From assembly GCA_016212425.1 (NCBI GenBank), contig JACRGJ010000101.1:20238-84237 (forward strand): DNA of 64,000 nt, read 5' to 3'. The notes beneath the pieces were generated by a model. That model was not told the origin of the DNA. It ran no database searches and saw only the letters and a program-made list of their open reading frames with translations. The stretch comes from Micrococcales bacterium. GTDB lineage: Bacteria; Actinomycetota; Actinomycetes; Actinomycetales; Microbacteriaceae. This document shows positions 8,957 through 17,633 of the stretch, piece by piece. Made by a program: the position numbers and the translations under genes. Position 1 is the stretch's first letter. Each line of letters opens with the position of its first letter.

Positions 8957-8958
8957 GC

Positions 8959-8994
8959 GGGCGACCGCCCCTGGCTCAGCGGGGGTGGTCGCCC
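8959..8994. terminator. Bidirectional hairpin between convergent genes
   Basis: GGGCGACCGCCCC at 8959-8971 pairs with GGGGTGGTCGCCC at 8982-8994 (12 of 13 positions). It overlaps the last codons of the permease gene and follows the PLP enzyme stop by 2 nt, so it can serve both genes. Confidence 0.55.
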
Positions 8995-10502
8995 AGCACC
9001 TGGCCCTGGTCGGCCGCGTAGTCCTCGACCTCCGGATCGCGGCGGAGCCCGCCGCTCATCGCGTACTCCTCCTCCGGCGAGAGCACAAGGCGCCGTCGAC
9101 CGTAGACGGCGAAGACCAGCAACCCGATGACGTACACGACCGCGATCGCGAGGATGGCGATCTGATACGCCGGCGCGAAGAGGAACGCGACGAAGATCAC
9201 CGCGGAGATGACCCCGGCGATCACCGCTCCGGCGACGCCGGTCGGGCTGCGATACGGACGGGCCACCGAGGGGAAGCGCCGGCGGAGGACGACGAACGAG
9301 ATCATCTGCATCAGGTAGGCGACCACCGCTCCCCAGATGGCGATGTTCAGCTCGATCGCCCCGGCCACCGCGCCGATCTCCTTGTCGGCCGCGACGATCG
9401 CATCCACCACCACCAGCAGCACGAAACCGATGACGCCGCCCACGACGAGGGCCGCGAGGGGGGTCTGGCGCTTCCCCGTCACCGAGAGGAAGCGCGGGTA
9501 GTAGCCCGCCCGCGAGAGCGAGTAGAGGTTGCGGCCGTAGCCGAACATGATGCCCTGCAGCGACGCGAGCAGACCGACCAGCGCGAAGATCGCCAGAACG
9601 CCGGTGACGCCGCGCGGCAGCATCGCGGCGAAGCCGTCCAGCAGGGGCTGCCCGGATGCCTGGGTCGCCTTCAGCCCGAGCACGCCGGTGTTGAAGATGA
9701 AGACGGCGACGGCGCAGACGGTCAGGGTGGCGAGGGCGACGATGCCCGCACGCGGGATAACCCGAGTGGGATCGTGCGTCTCCTCCGCAGCCAGCGGGAG
9801 CTCCTCGATGCCCAGGAAGAACCACATCGCGAACGGGATGACGGCGAACACAGGCAGCAGCCCGTTCGGCAGGAGAGCGCTCTGTCCGGGAGCCGGCGAG
9901 GTGGCGAGCAGGTTCTCCGCTCGGAAGCCCCCGGTGGCGATCGCGACGATCACGAACACGACGAGCACCGCGATCGCGAGAATCGAGACGATGATCGCGA
10001 GCCGGAAGCCGACCGCGGCGCCCAACCAGTTGATGACGATGAACGCGGCGTAGAGGACGAGGTAGAGGATCCATGCCGGCACCTGGATGCCGAAGAACGC
10101 GTCGAGAGCGCCGTTGAGGTACCCCGCGGAGAAGAACACGACGACCGCGGTGGTCACCACGTACTCGATCGACTCGGCGAGCCCGGTGATGAAGCCGCCC
10201 CACGGACCCATCGCCGCCCGGGCGAACGAGTACGCGCCGCCGGTATGCGGCATCGCGGCGCTCATCTCGCCGATCGAGAAGAACATGCAGAAGTACATGA
10301 CGATGACCACCGCGGTCGCGATCGCCATACCGCCGAATCCCGCGGTCTCCGTGCCGAAGTTCCATCCCGAGAACTCGCCCGAGATCACCGCGGCCACTCC
10401 GATGCCCCAGATGCCCCAGAATCCGGCGCTGCGCTTCAACGTCCGCTTCTCGAAATAGCTCGCGTCGACCGCGGTATAGGTGACGCCGCCCGTTCCTGAC
10501 AT
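8976..10502 (-). CDS. APC-superfamily permease, ethanolamine-permease-like
   Basis: A 508-residue transporter with about twelve membrane helices. It shows the APC signatures of a first helix with GIWGIGVAAVISGEFSGWNFG and the motif IEELPLAAEETHDP in the middle, which is typical of the ethanolamine permease (Eat) branch. A GGAGG Shine-Dalgarno stands before the ATG. It is transcribed divergently from the gamma-glutamylation genes over a 170-bp region with palindromes, so it probably imports the amine that those enzymes degrade. Ethanolamine is favoured; putrescine or another amine or amino acid remains possible. Confidence 0.82.
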   Translation of the reverse strand: MSGTGGVTYTAVDASYFEKRTLKRSAGFWGIWGIGVAAVISGEFSGWNFGTETAGFGGMAIATAVVIVMYFCMFFSIGEMSAAMPHTGGAYSFARAAMGPWGGFITGLAESIEYVVTTAVVVFFSAGYLNGALDAFFGIQVPAWILYLVLYAAFIVINWLGAAVGFRLAIIVSILAIAVLVVFVIVAIATGGFRAENLLATSPAPGQSALLPNGLLPVFAVIPFAMWFFLGIEELPLAAEETHDPTRVIPRAGIVALATLTVCAVAVFIFNTGVLGLKATQASGQPLLDGFAAMLPRGVTGVLAIFALVGLLASLQGIMFGYGRNLYSLSRAGYYPRFLSVTGKRQTPLAALVVGGVIGFVLLVVVDAIVAADKEIGAVAGAIELNIAIWGAVVAYLMQMISFVVLRRRFPSVARPYRSPTGVAGAVIAGVISAVIFVAFLFAPAYQIAILAIAVVYVIGLLVFAVYGRRRLVLSPEEEYAMSGGLRRDPEVEDYAADQGQVLGDHPR

Positions 10503-10551
10503 GCGATCCTCCGGTTGCTGAATGGGTGCGGTTGGCGAAAGTGTGGCCTCA

Positions 10552-10576
10552 ATGGACGTCGCTGTCCATATATGGA
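10552..10576. promoter_or_regulatory. Overlapping palindromes, probable FadR-type operator
   Basis: ATGGAC (10552-10557) and GTCCAT (10564-10569) form an inverted repeat. This overlaps the perfect 12-bp palindrome TCCATATATGGA at 10565-10576. A third GTCCAT is at 10642-10647. All lie between the divergent permease and ligase genes, which suits a dimeric regulator such as the FadR-type protein encoded at the end of this cluster. Confidence 0.55.
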
Positions 10577-10672
10577 TGTGAAGATCGCGTTACGCGCGAC
10601 CCCGCTGAGTGGACTCATGGTGGTTCAATGGTCGGGTTCGCGTCCATTGGGTGCCGCGGCGGAGGGACATGC

Positions 10673-12037
10673 GTGAACGTTCGATCGGGCAATCTCGACC
10701 TGGAGGAGCTGACCGCGAGCATCGGTCGCGGCGAGATCGACACGGTGATCCTCGCCTTCGGCGACCTGCAGGGGCGCCTGGTCGGGAAGCGTGTCTCGGC
10801 TCGGCTGTTCCTCGATGACGTCGCCGCGCACGGCGCCGAGGCGTGCAACTACCTGCTCGCGGTCGACGTCGAGATGAACACCGTCGCGGGCTACGCGATC
10901 TCGTCGTGGGACCGCGGTTACGGCGACATGGTGCTCACGCCCGACTTCGACACGCTGCGCCGCATCCCCTGGCTGCCCGGCACCGCTCTCGTGATGGCGG
11001 ACCTGCACGGCACCGACGGCGCCCCCATCCTCCCCTCGCCTCGCGCGGTGCTCCGCCGGCAGCTGCAGCGCCTGGCCGATCGCGGTCTCACCGCCTTCGT
11101 CGGCACCGAGCTCGAGTTCCTGGTGTTCGACGACGGCTACCGCGAGGCGTGGGCGAAGGGCTACCGCGGACTCACCCCGGCATCCGACTACAACATCGAC
11201 TACGCCCTGCTCGCCTCCACCCGCATGGAGCCGCTGCTGCGCGACATCCGCCTCGGTATGGAGGGCGCGGGGATGTACTGCGAGGGCGTCAAGGGCGAAT
11301 GCAACCTCGGGCAGCAGGAGATCGCCTTCCGCTACGCCGAAGCGCTGGCCACCTGCGACAACCACACGATCTACAAGAACGGCGCGAAGGAGATCGCCGA
11401 CGCGCACGGCAAGAGCCTGACGTTCATGGCCAAGTACGACCAGCGCGAGGGCAACAGCTGCCACATCCACCTGTCGGTGCGCGGCCCCGACGGCGCGGCG
11501 GTGATGGCGGGCGACGGCCCGGGCGGGATGTCGCCCCTGGCCGAGCACTGGCTGGCGGGCCTGCTCGCCGGGATGCGCGAGCTGACCCTGCTCTTCGCCC
11601 CGAACATCAACTCCTACAAGCGCTACGTCGACGGATCCTTCGCCCCTACCGCCGTCGCGTGGGGTCTGGACAACCGCACCTGCGCGCTCCGGGTCGTCGG
11701 GCACGGCGCCGGGCTGCGGGTCGAGAACCGGGTTCCCGGCGGCGACGTGAACCCCTACCTCGCGACGGCGGCGATCATCGCCGCGGGGCTCAACGGCATC
11801 GAGAACGAGCTGGAGCTGGAGCCGGAGTTCCGGGGCAACGCGTACACGAGCGACAAGCCGCGGGTGCCCACCACCCTCCGCGATGCCGCGGATCTCTTCG
11901 CCTCGTCGGCGATCGCCCGGGAGGCGTTCGGTGCCGACGTGGTCGATCACTACCTCAACGCGGCGCGGGTCGAGCAGGCCGCCTACGACGCCGCCGTCAC
12001 CGACTGGGAGAAGATCCGTGGCTTCGAGCGACTCTGA
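10673..12037 (+). CDS. Glutamine-synthetase-like gamma-glutamyl-amine ligase
   Basis: A 454-residue member of the glutamine synthetase family. It is more like PuuA, GlnA3 and GlnA4, which join glutamate to polyamines or ethanolamine using ATP, than like a nitrogen-assimilating GlnA. Active-site elements are seen in TELEFLVF, EGVKGECNLGQQEI, GNSCHIHLS and the NRTCALRVVG arginine region. The GTG at 10673 is chosen because GGAGGG ends 6 nt before it and the length then matches the family. The adjacent PuuD-like hydrolase, aldehyde dehydrogenase and amine-type permease support an amine-catabolic role. The exact amine is not determined. Confidence 0.88.
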   Translation: MNVRSGNLDLEELTASIGRGEIDTVILAFGDLQGRLVGKRVSARLFLDDVAAHGAEACNYLLAVDVEMNTVAGYAISSWDRGYGDMVLTPDFDTLRRIPWLPGTALVMADLHGTDGAPILPSPRAVLRRQLQRLADRGLTAFVGTELEFLVFDDGYREAWAKGYRGLTPASDYNIDYALLASTRMEPLLRDIRLGMEGAGMYCEGVKGECNLGQQEIAFRYAEALATCDNHTIYKNGAKEIADAHGKSLTFMAKYDQREGNSCHIHLSVRGPDGAAVMAGDGPGGMSPLAEHWLAGLLAGMRELTLLFAPNINSYKRYVDGSFAPTAVAWGLDNRTCALRVVGHGAGLRVENRVPGGDVNPYLATAAIIAAGLNGIENELELEPEFRGNAYTSDKPRVPTTLRDAADLFASSAIAREAFGADVVDHYLNAARVEQAAYDAAVTDWEKIRGFERL

Positions 12038-12794
12038 GCCGGGCCGGCCCGACCCGCGTCCGCTGATCGGGCTGACCACCTACCTCGAGCAGGCGCGGAC
12101 CGGGGTGTGGGACGTTCCCGCGTCGTTCCTGCCGAAGGTGTATCTCGACGGGGTGACCCGAGCCGGGGGGGTCGCGATCCTGCTTCCACCGCAGCCCGTC
12201 ACCGCGGGGATCGCCGCCGAGGTCGTGCGACGCCTCGACGGTCTGATCGTGACCGGGGGGAAGGATGTGGATCCGGCCAGGTACGGCCAGGTGCCGCATC
12301 CGGCCAATGACGAGCCGCGCCCGGAACGCGACGCCTGGGAGGACGCCCTGCTCACCGCCGCGATCGAGACCGAGGTGCCGTTCCTCGGCATCTGCCGCGG
12401 GTTGCAGGTGCTCAACACCCTGCGCGGCGGGTCGCTCATCCAGCACCTTCCCGACGTCGTGGGGGACGACCGCTACAGCAAGGGCAACGGCGTCTTCGCG
12501 CTCAACGAGGCCGCGATCGACCCGGACTCCCTGCTCGCCGACGTCCTCGAGCATGACGTGTCCGTCGACGTGCAGAGCTACCACCACCAGGCGGTCGACC
12601 GGCCGGGCGAGGGCCTGCGCGTCGTCGCGCGCTCGAGCGACGGGATCGTGCAGGCGATGGAGCTGGAAGGCACGCGATTCGGCCTCGGCGTGCAGTGGCA
12701 TCCGGAGCAGGCGGCGGATCCCCGACTGTTCGAGGCGCTCGTGGCCGCGGCCCGGGCGCACGCGGCGAGCAGGACCCCGGCGGTCCCGGCGTGA
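12018..12794 (+). CDS. Gamma-glutamyl hydrolase (PuuD-like class I amidotransferase)
   Basis: A 258-residue peptidase C26 enzyme that would remove the gamma-glutamyl group from the oxidised intermediate and so release glutamate. The catalytic triad is complete: nucleophile Cys126 in FLGICRGLQV, and His228 and Glu230 in VQWHPE. The GTG start at 12018 lies inside the end of the ligase gene (20-bp overlap), a sign of translational coupling. PuuD, GATase1_like and similar enzymes cannot be told apart here, but the operon points to gamma-glutamyl-gamma-aminobutyrate or a gamma-glutamylated glycine-type product. Confidence 0.9.
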   Translation: MASSDSEPGRPDPRPLIGLTTYLEQARTGVWDVPASFLPKVYLDGVTRAGGVAILLPPQPVTAGIAAEVVRRLDGLIVTGGKDVDPARYGQVPHPANDEPRPERDAWEDALLTAAIETEVPFLGICRGLQVLNTLRGGSLIQHLPDVVGDDRYSKGNGVFALNEAAIDPDSLLADVLEHDVSVDVQSYHHQAVDRPGEGLRVVARSSDGIVQAMELEGTRFGLGVQWHPEQAADPRLFEALVAAARAHAASRTPAVPA

Positions 12795-14152
12795 GCGGCA
12801 CAACCCTCATCGACCCCTCCGATGCGAGTGTGATCGGCGAGGTCGCGCACTCGAGCACGGCCGACGTGGATGCCGCCGTCACCCGCGCCGCGGTCGCGCA
12901 ACGGGCCTGGGCGGCGCTCGCCCCGGCGGACCGCGGGCGTGCCCTTCGCCGCTTCGCGGCCACCGTCGACGCGCATCTCGAGGAGCTCGCCCAGCTCGAG
13001 ACCCGCGGCTCGGGGCATCCGATCGCGTCCGCGCGGTGGGAGGCGGGGCACGTGCGGGACGTGCTCGACTACTACGCCGGCGCACCGGAGCGGATGCTGG
13101 GAGCGCAGATCCCCGTCGCCGGCGGCATCGATGTCACCTTCCACGAGCCGCTCGGCGTCGTCGGGGTGATCGTGCCATGGAACTTCCCCATGACGATCGC
13201 GTCCTGGGGCTTCGCACCCGCCCTCGCGGCGGGCAACGCGGTGATCGTGAAGCCGGCCGAGTGGACCCCGCTGACCGCGATCCGGCTCGGGGAGCTCGCG
13301 CTCGAGTCGGGTCTGCCCGAGGGCCTCCTGCAGGTGCTGCCCGGGCGGGGGAGCGTGGTCGGGACGCGGCTGGTCGCGCATCCGGGTGTCGCGAAGATCG
13401 TCTTCACCGGATCGACGGAGGTCGGCATCGGGGTCGCCGCGGGATGCGCCGCGGGCCTGAAGCCGGTCACCCTCGAGCTCGGCGGGAAGAGCGCGAACGT
13501 CGTGTTCGCCGACGCGGATCTGGAGGCCGCCGCCGCGGCCGTGCCGGCATCCGTCTTCGACAACGCCGGCCAGGACTGCTGCGCGCGATCGCGCCTGCTG
13601 GTGGAGCGGTCGGTGCTCGACCGGATGCTGGAGCTGCTCGAGCCCGCCGTCGCGGCCTGGCGCGTCGGGGACCCGCGTGACGAGGAGACGCAGATGGGGC
13701 CGCTCGTCTCCGAGGCGCACCGCGACCGGGTCGCCGGATACCTCGACGGCGCCCCCGTGGCGTTCCGCGGCTCGGCCCCCGGCGGCCCGGGCTGGTGGGT
13801 GGCGCCGACCGTGCTGACACCGGAGCGGACCGATCGGGTCGCGCGCGAGGAGATCTTCGGTCCGGTCGTGAGCGTGCTCCCGTTCGACGGCGAGGCCGAC
13901 GCGATCGCTCTTGCCAACGACAGCGTCTATGGGCTTTCGGGCTCCATCTGGACTCGCGACCTCGGGCGGGCGCTCCGGGTCGCCCGCGGCATCGACTCGG
14001 GCACCCTCTCCGTCAACTCGCACGCCTCCGTGCGGTACACCACTCCCTTCGGCGGCATGAAGCAGTCGGGCCTCGGACGTGAGCTCGGTCCGGATGCCGC
14101 CCTCGCCTTCACGGCCACCAAGAACGTCTTCTTCGCGAACGGAGCAGCATGA
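12791..14152 (+). CDS. NAD(P)-dependent aldehyde dehydrogenase
   Basis: A 453-residue aldehyde dehydrogenase. The oxyanion Asn131 is in VIVPWNFPM, the general base Glu229 in LELGGKS, and the nucleophile Cys263 in GQDCC. In PuuC-type pathways it oxidises the gamma-glutamyl-amino-aldehyde. The protein is somewhat short at its N-terminus for the family (usually about 480). The start is the GTG at 12791, which overlaps the hydrolase stop as GTGA. No dedicated amine oxidase (PuuB) is seen; the SDR downstream could supply the alcohol- or amine-oxidising step. Confidence 0.92.
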   Translation: MSGTTLIDPSDASVIGEVAHSSTADVDAAVTRAAVAQRAWAALAPADRGRALRRFAATVDAHLEELAQLETRGSGHPIASARWEAGHVRDVLDYYAGAPERMLGAQIPVAGGIDVTFHEPLGVVGVIVPWNFPMTIASWGFAPALAAGNAVIVKPAEWTPLTAIRLGELALESGLPEGLLQVLPGRGSVVGTRLVAHPGVAKIVFTGSTEVGIGVAAGCAAGLKPVTLELGGKSANVVFADADLEAAAAAVPASVFDNAGQDCCARSRLLVERSVLDRMLELLEPAVAAWRVGDPRDEETQMGPLVSEAHRDRVAGYLDGAPVAFRGSAPGGPGWWVAPTVLTPERTDRVAREEIFGPVVSVLPFDGEADAIALANDSVYGLSGSIWTRDLGRALRVARGIDSGTLSVNSHASVRYTTPFGGMKQSGLGRELGPDAALAFTATKNVFFANGAA

Positions 14153-14937
14153 CCCCCACCCCCGTCGACCTCACGGCCCGCCTCCGGGACCGCGTCGCCG
14201 TCATCACCGGCGGCGGGAGCGGCATCGGGCTGGCGACGGCGCGGCGCTTCGCGGCGGAGGGCGCCACGGTGGTGATCGGCGACCTCGACCCGGATGCCGG
14301 CCGGGCGGCCGCCGACGAGGTCGACGGGCTCTTCGTCGCCGTCGACGTCGCCGAGAAGGACCAGGTCGACGCCCTCTTCGTCCTCGCCGCGGAGCGCTCC
14401 GGCCGCCTCGACATCGCGTTCAACAACGCGGGCATCTCGCCGCCCGACGACGACACGATCGAGACCACCGAGCTCGACGCCTGGGACCGGGTGCAGCGCA
14501 TCAACCTCACGAGCGTCTACCTCTGCTGCCGTGCGGCGCTGCGGCACATGGTGCCCGCAGGACGTGGGTCGATCATCAACACCGCCTCCTTCGTCGCGGT
14601 GCTGGGATCCGCCACGTCCCAGATCTCCTACACCGCATCGAAGGGCGGGGTGCTCGCGCTCAGTCGCGAGCTCGGAGTGCAGTATGCCCGAAACGGCATA
14701 CGGGTCAACGCGCTGTGCCCGGGACCGGTCAACACCCCGCTCCTCACCGAGCTGTTCGCGAAGGATCCCGAGCGCGCGGCGCGGCGACTCGTACACGTGC
14801 CCGTCGGACGCTTCGCGGAGCCGGCCGAACTCGCCGCCGCCGTGGCGTTCCTCGCGAGCGACGACGCGTCCTTCGTGACCGCCTCCACCTTCCTGGTGGA
14901 CGGCGGGATCAGCTCGGCCTACGTCACCCCACTGTGA
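14149..14937 (+). CDS. Short-chain dehydrogenase/reductase
   Basis: A 262-residue classical SDR. The cofactor loop GGGSGIG is at about 21-27, NNAG at 92-95, and the catalytic residues are Ser147, Tyr161 and Lys165 (YTASK). It overlaps the aldehyde dehydrogenase by ATGA. Within a gamma-glutamyl-ethanolamide pathway an alcohol dehydrogenase is needed to turn the primary alcohol into the aldehyde, and this enzyme is the natural candidate. That would explain the absence of a PuuB oxidase and would favour ethanolamine over putrescine. The link is inference from gene order. Confidence 0.85.
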   Translation: MTPTPVDLTARLRDRVAVITGGGSGIGLATARRFAAEGATVVIGDLDPDAGRAAADEVDGLFVAVDVAEKDQVDALFVLAAERSGRLDIAFNNAGISPPDDDTIETTELDAWDRVQRINLTSVYLCCRAALRHMVPAGRGSIINTASFVAVLGSATSQISYTASKGGVLALSRELGVQYARNGIRVNALCPGPVNTPLLTELFAKDPERAARRLVHVPVGRFAEPAELAAAVAFLASDDASFVTASTFLVDGGISSAYVTPL

Positions 14938-14947
14938 GCGGACAGCC

Positions 14948-15664
14948 GTGACGGAGGAACGCCCGGCTCTCGAGGGCGCGGTGCTCCACCCGGTGCGGAC
15001 CGCGAACGCCCTCGAGCAGACCGTCGCGCGTCTGCTCCAGACGGTACGACTCGGGGTCGTCGCGCCCGGCGGGCCACTGCCTTCCGAGCGGGAGCTGGCA
15101 CTCACCCTCGGGGTCGGCCGCGATACGGTTCGGGAGGCGATCCGGGAACTGACCTCGGCGGGGTGGCTGGTGACCAGGAGGGGACGCTACGGCGGAACGT
15201 TCGCGGCCGATCCTCCCCCCTCTCCGGAGTGCTCGCGGACGGTGCTGACCGGCGTCGAGCTCGAGGAGATCCTCGCCCTCCGCGAGGTGCTGGAGTGCGG
15301 GGCGGTGCGCGCCGCCGCCGCCCGCGCCCTCAGTGCGCCTGAGCGCGCGGGTCTCGCCGCCGCGCTCGAGGCGAGTACCGCATCCGCTCCCGAGGACTAC
15401 CGCCGGCTCGACTCCCGGCTGCACCTCGCGATCGCCGAGAGCGCCGGCATCCCCCCGCTGGTCGCGCTCGTCGCCGAGAACCGGGTGCGCATCAACGCGC
15501 AGCTGGACGCCTTCCCGTTGCTGCCCGGCAACGTGCAGCACTCCTCGGCGCAGCACGCCGACATCGTCGCGGCGGTGCTGGCGGGACGCCCGGCCGCGGC
15601 CGAGGCGGCGATGCGCGAGCATCTGGCCGGGTCGGCCGAGCTGCTGCGCGGCTTCCTCGCCTGA
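14948..15664 (+). CDS. FadR-type GntR-family regulator
   Basis: A 238-residue repressor-like protein. The N-terminal winged helix spans about 18-85 (LPSERELALTLGVGRDTVREAIREL), and a C-terminal FCD ligand-binding domain spans about 100-235 with the usual metal-binding residues (Asp and His in DSRLHLAIAE, and later histidines). It lies 10 bp after the SDR and is probably co-transcribed with the catabolic genes. The likely ligand is a pathway intermediate, and the likely operator is the palindrome set at 10552-10576. Confidence 0.9.
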   Translation: MTEERPALEGAVLHPVRTANALEQTVARLLQTVRLGVVAPGGPLPSERELALTLGVGRDTVREAIRELTSAGWLVTRRGRYGGTFAADPPPSPECSRTVLTGVELEEILALREVLECGAVRAAAARALSAPERAGLAAALEASTASAPEDYRRLDSRLHLAIAESAGIPPLVALVAENRVRINAQLDAFPLLPGNVQHSSAQHADIVAAVLAGRPAAAEAAMREHLAGSAELLRGFLA

Positions 15665-15686
15665 CCTGGGCGAGATCGCCGCGGCG

Positions 15687-16142
15687 TTACTCGCTCGGCG
15701 GGGGCGGGGGCGGCGGCGTGCGAGGCGCGCGAGAGGCCCTGGGTGCGGATGCGCGGGAGGTCGTGCGCGGCTTCGGCTCCGCGCGGGGGACCGAAGCCGT
15801 CGCGGCGGGAGGCTCTGCCGCGGGAGGCTCTGCCGCGCCGGTCGCTCCGCCGGCGGCGTGATCGAGAGCCGACTTCGGCGGGGCGGGCGGGGCATCCGCG
15901 GCGGGAGTCTCCGGGGCCGGAGCCGTCGGGGTGGGCGTCTCCGGGGCCGGAGCCTGCGGGGTGGGGGTCGTGGGTTCGTACCGGTCGAGGTAGAGCTGCG
16001 CCGCGCGAGTACCCACCACCAGGAATCGCACCAGCAGCACCGCCACGGCGATGAGCCCCGCGAGCAGGAGCACCCCCGCGGCGGCACTCAGCCCCGACAT
16101 GATCCACTCGCCGATGCGGAACATCCCGCCGCCTCTGTACAT
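15687..16142 (-). CDS. Membrane protein with long Pro/Ala-rich tail
   Basis: A 151-residue protein with one strong transmembrane helix at about 16-38, followed by a tail of repeated Pro, Ala, Thr and Glu (such as APETPTPTAPAPETP) that ends in a run of eight prolines. The ATG at 16142 is preceded by GAGGGAG. I do not recognise a family. The tail could span the cell wall or act as an unstructured linker. Low sequence complexity makes any function call unsafe. Confidence 0.6.
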   Translation of the reverse strand: MYRGGGMFRIGEWIMSGLSAAAGVLLLAGLIAVAVLLVRFLVVGTRAAQLYLDRYEPTTPTPQAPAPETPTPTAPAPETPAADAPPAPPKSALDHAAGGATGAAEPPAAEPPAATASVPRAEPKPRTTSRASAPRASRAPRTPPPPPPPSE

Positions 16143-16167
16143 TCGTGTGCTCCCTCGTGTGCGACCG

Positions 16168-16359
16168 TCAGCGGTCGCCGGCCTCGACGGCCTTCTGCTT
16201 GTCGACCACCGTGCCCACCGCGATGGCCACACTCATACCCCAGCTCAGCCATTGCAACACGAGACGCCAGTCCCGCGGGCCCCGCCGGCTCATCTGGACG
16301 ATGCTGAAGACGCCGAATACGGCGCTGATCACGCTCGTGTTGAACAGGAATTTCCGCAC
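16168..16359 (-). CDS. Small two-helix membrane protein
   Basis: A 63-residue protein with two hydrophobic stretches (about 5-22 and 33-51) separated by a basic loop containing MSRRGPRD. The GTG at 16359 is preceded by AGGAGG at good spacing, which decides the start. It lies immediately upstream of the Pro-rich membrane protein on the same strand, 25 bp apart, so the two may be co-transcribed. Family and function unknown. Confidence 0.6.
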   Translation of the reverse strand: MRKFLFNTSVISAVFGVFSIVQMSRRGPRDWRLVLQWLSWGMSVAIAVGTVVDKQKAVEAGDR

Positions 16360-16470
16360 TGCGACCTCCTCGGGCTCTCTGTCACGGTATCCAAGGACCG
16401 CGCCTGCTGTCAGACTCGCCGAGGATTCGGCGGTGTCATCCAGGTGCCGGCCCAGGCGGTGGAGGCGCGG

Positions 16471-17628
16471 ATGCGGACGGCGATCGTGGGTGCGGTGCTG
16501 CTCGCTCTCGGCGCCATCGCGATCGGTACGGGCGTGCTTCCGGCGGATGCGGCTCTCGCGGTCGGGGCGCGCACCTGGCCGATCCTGCTCTTCGTCGTGG
16601 CGATCACCATCGTCACCGAGCTCGCCGCCGAGGCCGGCCTGTTCCGGGTGATCGCCTCCCGTCTGCAGCGCATCGGCCGCGGGCGCGCGCTCGTGCTGTG
16701 GCTTCTCGTGGTCGGGTTGGCGGTGATCAGCACCATCTTCCTGTCGCTGGACACCACCGCCGTGCTCCTGACCCCGGTGGTGGTCCTGCTGGTCCGCGGC
16801 GTGGGTCTTCCGCCGTTGCCCTTCGCCCTCACCACCGTGTGGATCGCGAACACCGGATCCCTGCTGCTGCCCGTCTCGAATCTGACGAACCTGCTGGCCG
16901 AGCGCGCGCTGGGATCCTCGGATCCCGCGCGGTTCGCCGGCCTGATGGCGCTGCCCGCCGCCGTGGCGATCGTGATCCCGTGCGCCGCGATCCTCGTCGT
17001 CTTCCGCCGCGACCTCGCCCTGCGCTTCGCGCCCACAGCACCCGATCACGCCGAGGATCCTCTGCTGTTCTGGGTCAGCGCGGGTAGCGTCGCCGCGCTG
17101 CTTCCGCTCCTCGTCAGCGGGATCGAGGTGTGGATCCCCGCGAGTGCGGCGGCCGTCGTCCTGGTGGTCGCGACCCTGCTGCGGAGCCCGCGGCGCGTGC
17201 GCTTGGGCCTCGTGCCCTGGCAGCTCGTGGTCTTCGCCAGCGGGCTGTTCCTGGTCGTCGAGGCGGCGCAATCCCTGGGCCTCGAGGCCCTGGTGCGCGC
17301 GGCGGCCGGCTCCGGGGAGTCTCCGCTGGCGCTCCTGCGCCTGGCCGGAGCCTCGGCGGCGGGGGCGAACGTCGTCGACAACCTGCCGGCCTACCTCGCC
17401 TTCGAACCCGTCGCGGGGTCGTCGCCGCAGCGGATCGCCGCCTTGCTGATCGGGGTCAACGCCGGACCCCTGATCACACCGTGGGCGTCGCTGGCGACGC
17501 TGCTGTGGCACTCCCGGCTCCGCGCGCTGGGGGTCGAGTTCTCGTGGCGGCGCTACCTGCTCCTCGGGACGGTCGTCGCCCCGATCACGGTCGCTGCGGC
17601 CACCTTCGCCCTGTCGCTGGGAGCGTGA
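16471..17628 (+). CDS. SLC13/ArsB-like permease
   Basis: A 385-residue transporter with about ten membrane helices. It has the two-fold ion-transporter layout, with conserved half-motifs such as FLSLDTTAVLLTPVVV, ANTGSLLLPVSNLTN and GANVVDNLPAYLAF. These resemble ArsB, NhaD and SLC13 proteins, which export arsenite or move anions coupled to sodium or protons. GGAGG stands before the ATG. There are no arsenic genes beside it, so the substrate is open. It is convergent with the next small gene, separated by 5 bp. Confidence 0.8.
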   Translation: MRTAIVGAVLLALGAIAIGTGVLPADAALAVGARTWPILLFVVAITIVTELAAEAGLFRVIASRLQRIGRGRALVLWLLVVGLAVISTIFLSLDTTAVLLTPVVVLLVRGVGLPPLPFALTTVWIANTGSLLLPVSNLTNLLAERALGSSDPARFAGLMALPAAVAIVIPCAAILVVFRRDLALRFAPTAPDHAEDPLLFWVSAGSVAALLPLLVSGIEVWIPASAAAVVLVVATLLRSPRRVRLGLVPWQLVVFASGLFLVVEAAQSLGLEALVRAAAGSGESPLALLRLAGASAAGANVVDNLPAYLAFEPVAGSSPQRIAALLIGVNAGPLITPWASLATLLWHSRLRALGVEFSWRRYLLLGTVVAPITVAAATFALSLGA

Positions 17629-17633
17629 GGGTT

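Noticed and set aside
10526..10672. Earlier ATG starts for the GS-like ligase
   Set aside because: The extra N-terminal residues are not family-like and would cover the operator palindromes. The GTG at 10673 has a well-placed GGAGGG.
10673..12037. Housekeeping glutamine synthetase GlnA
   Set aside because: The operon context (PuuD-like hydrolase, aldehyde dehydrogenase, amine-type permease) and the PuuA/GlnA4-like sequence favour a gamma-glutamyl-amine ligase.
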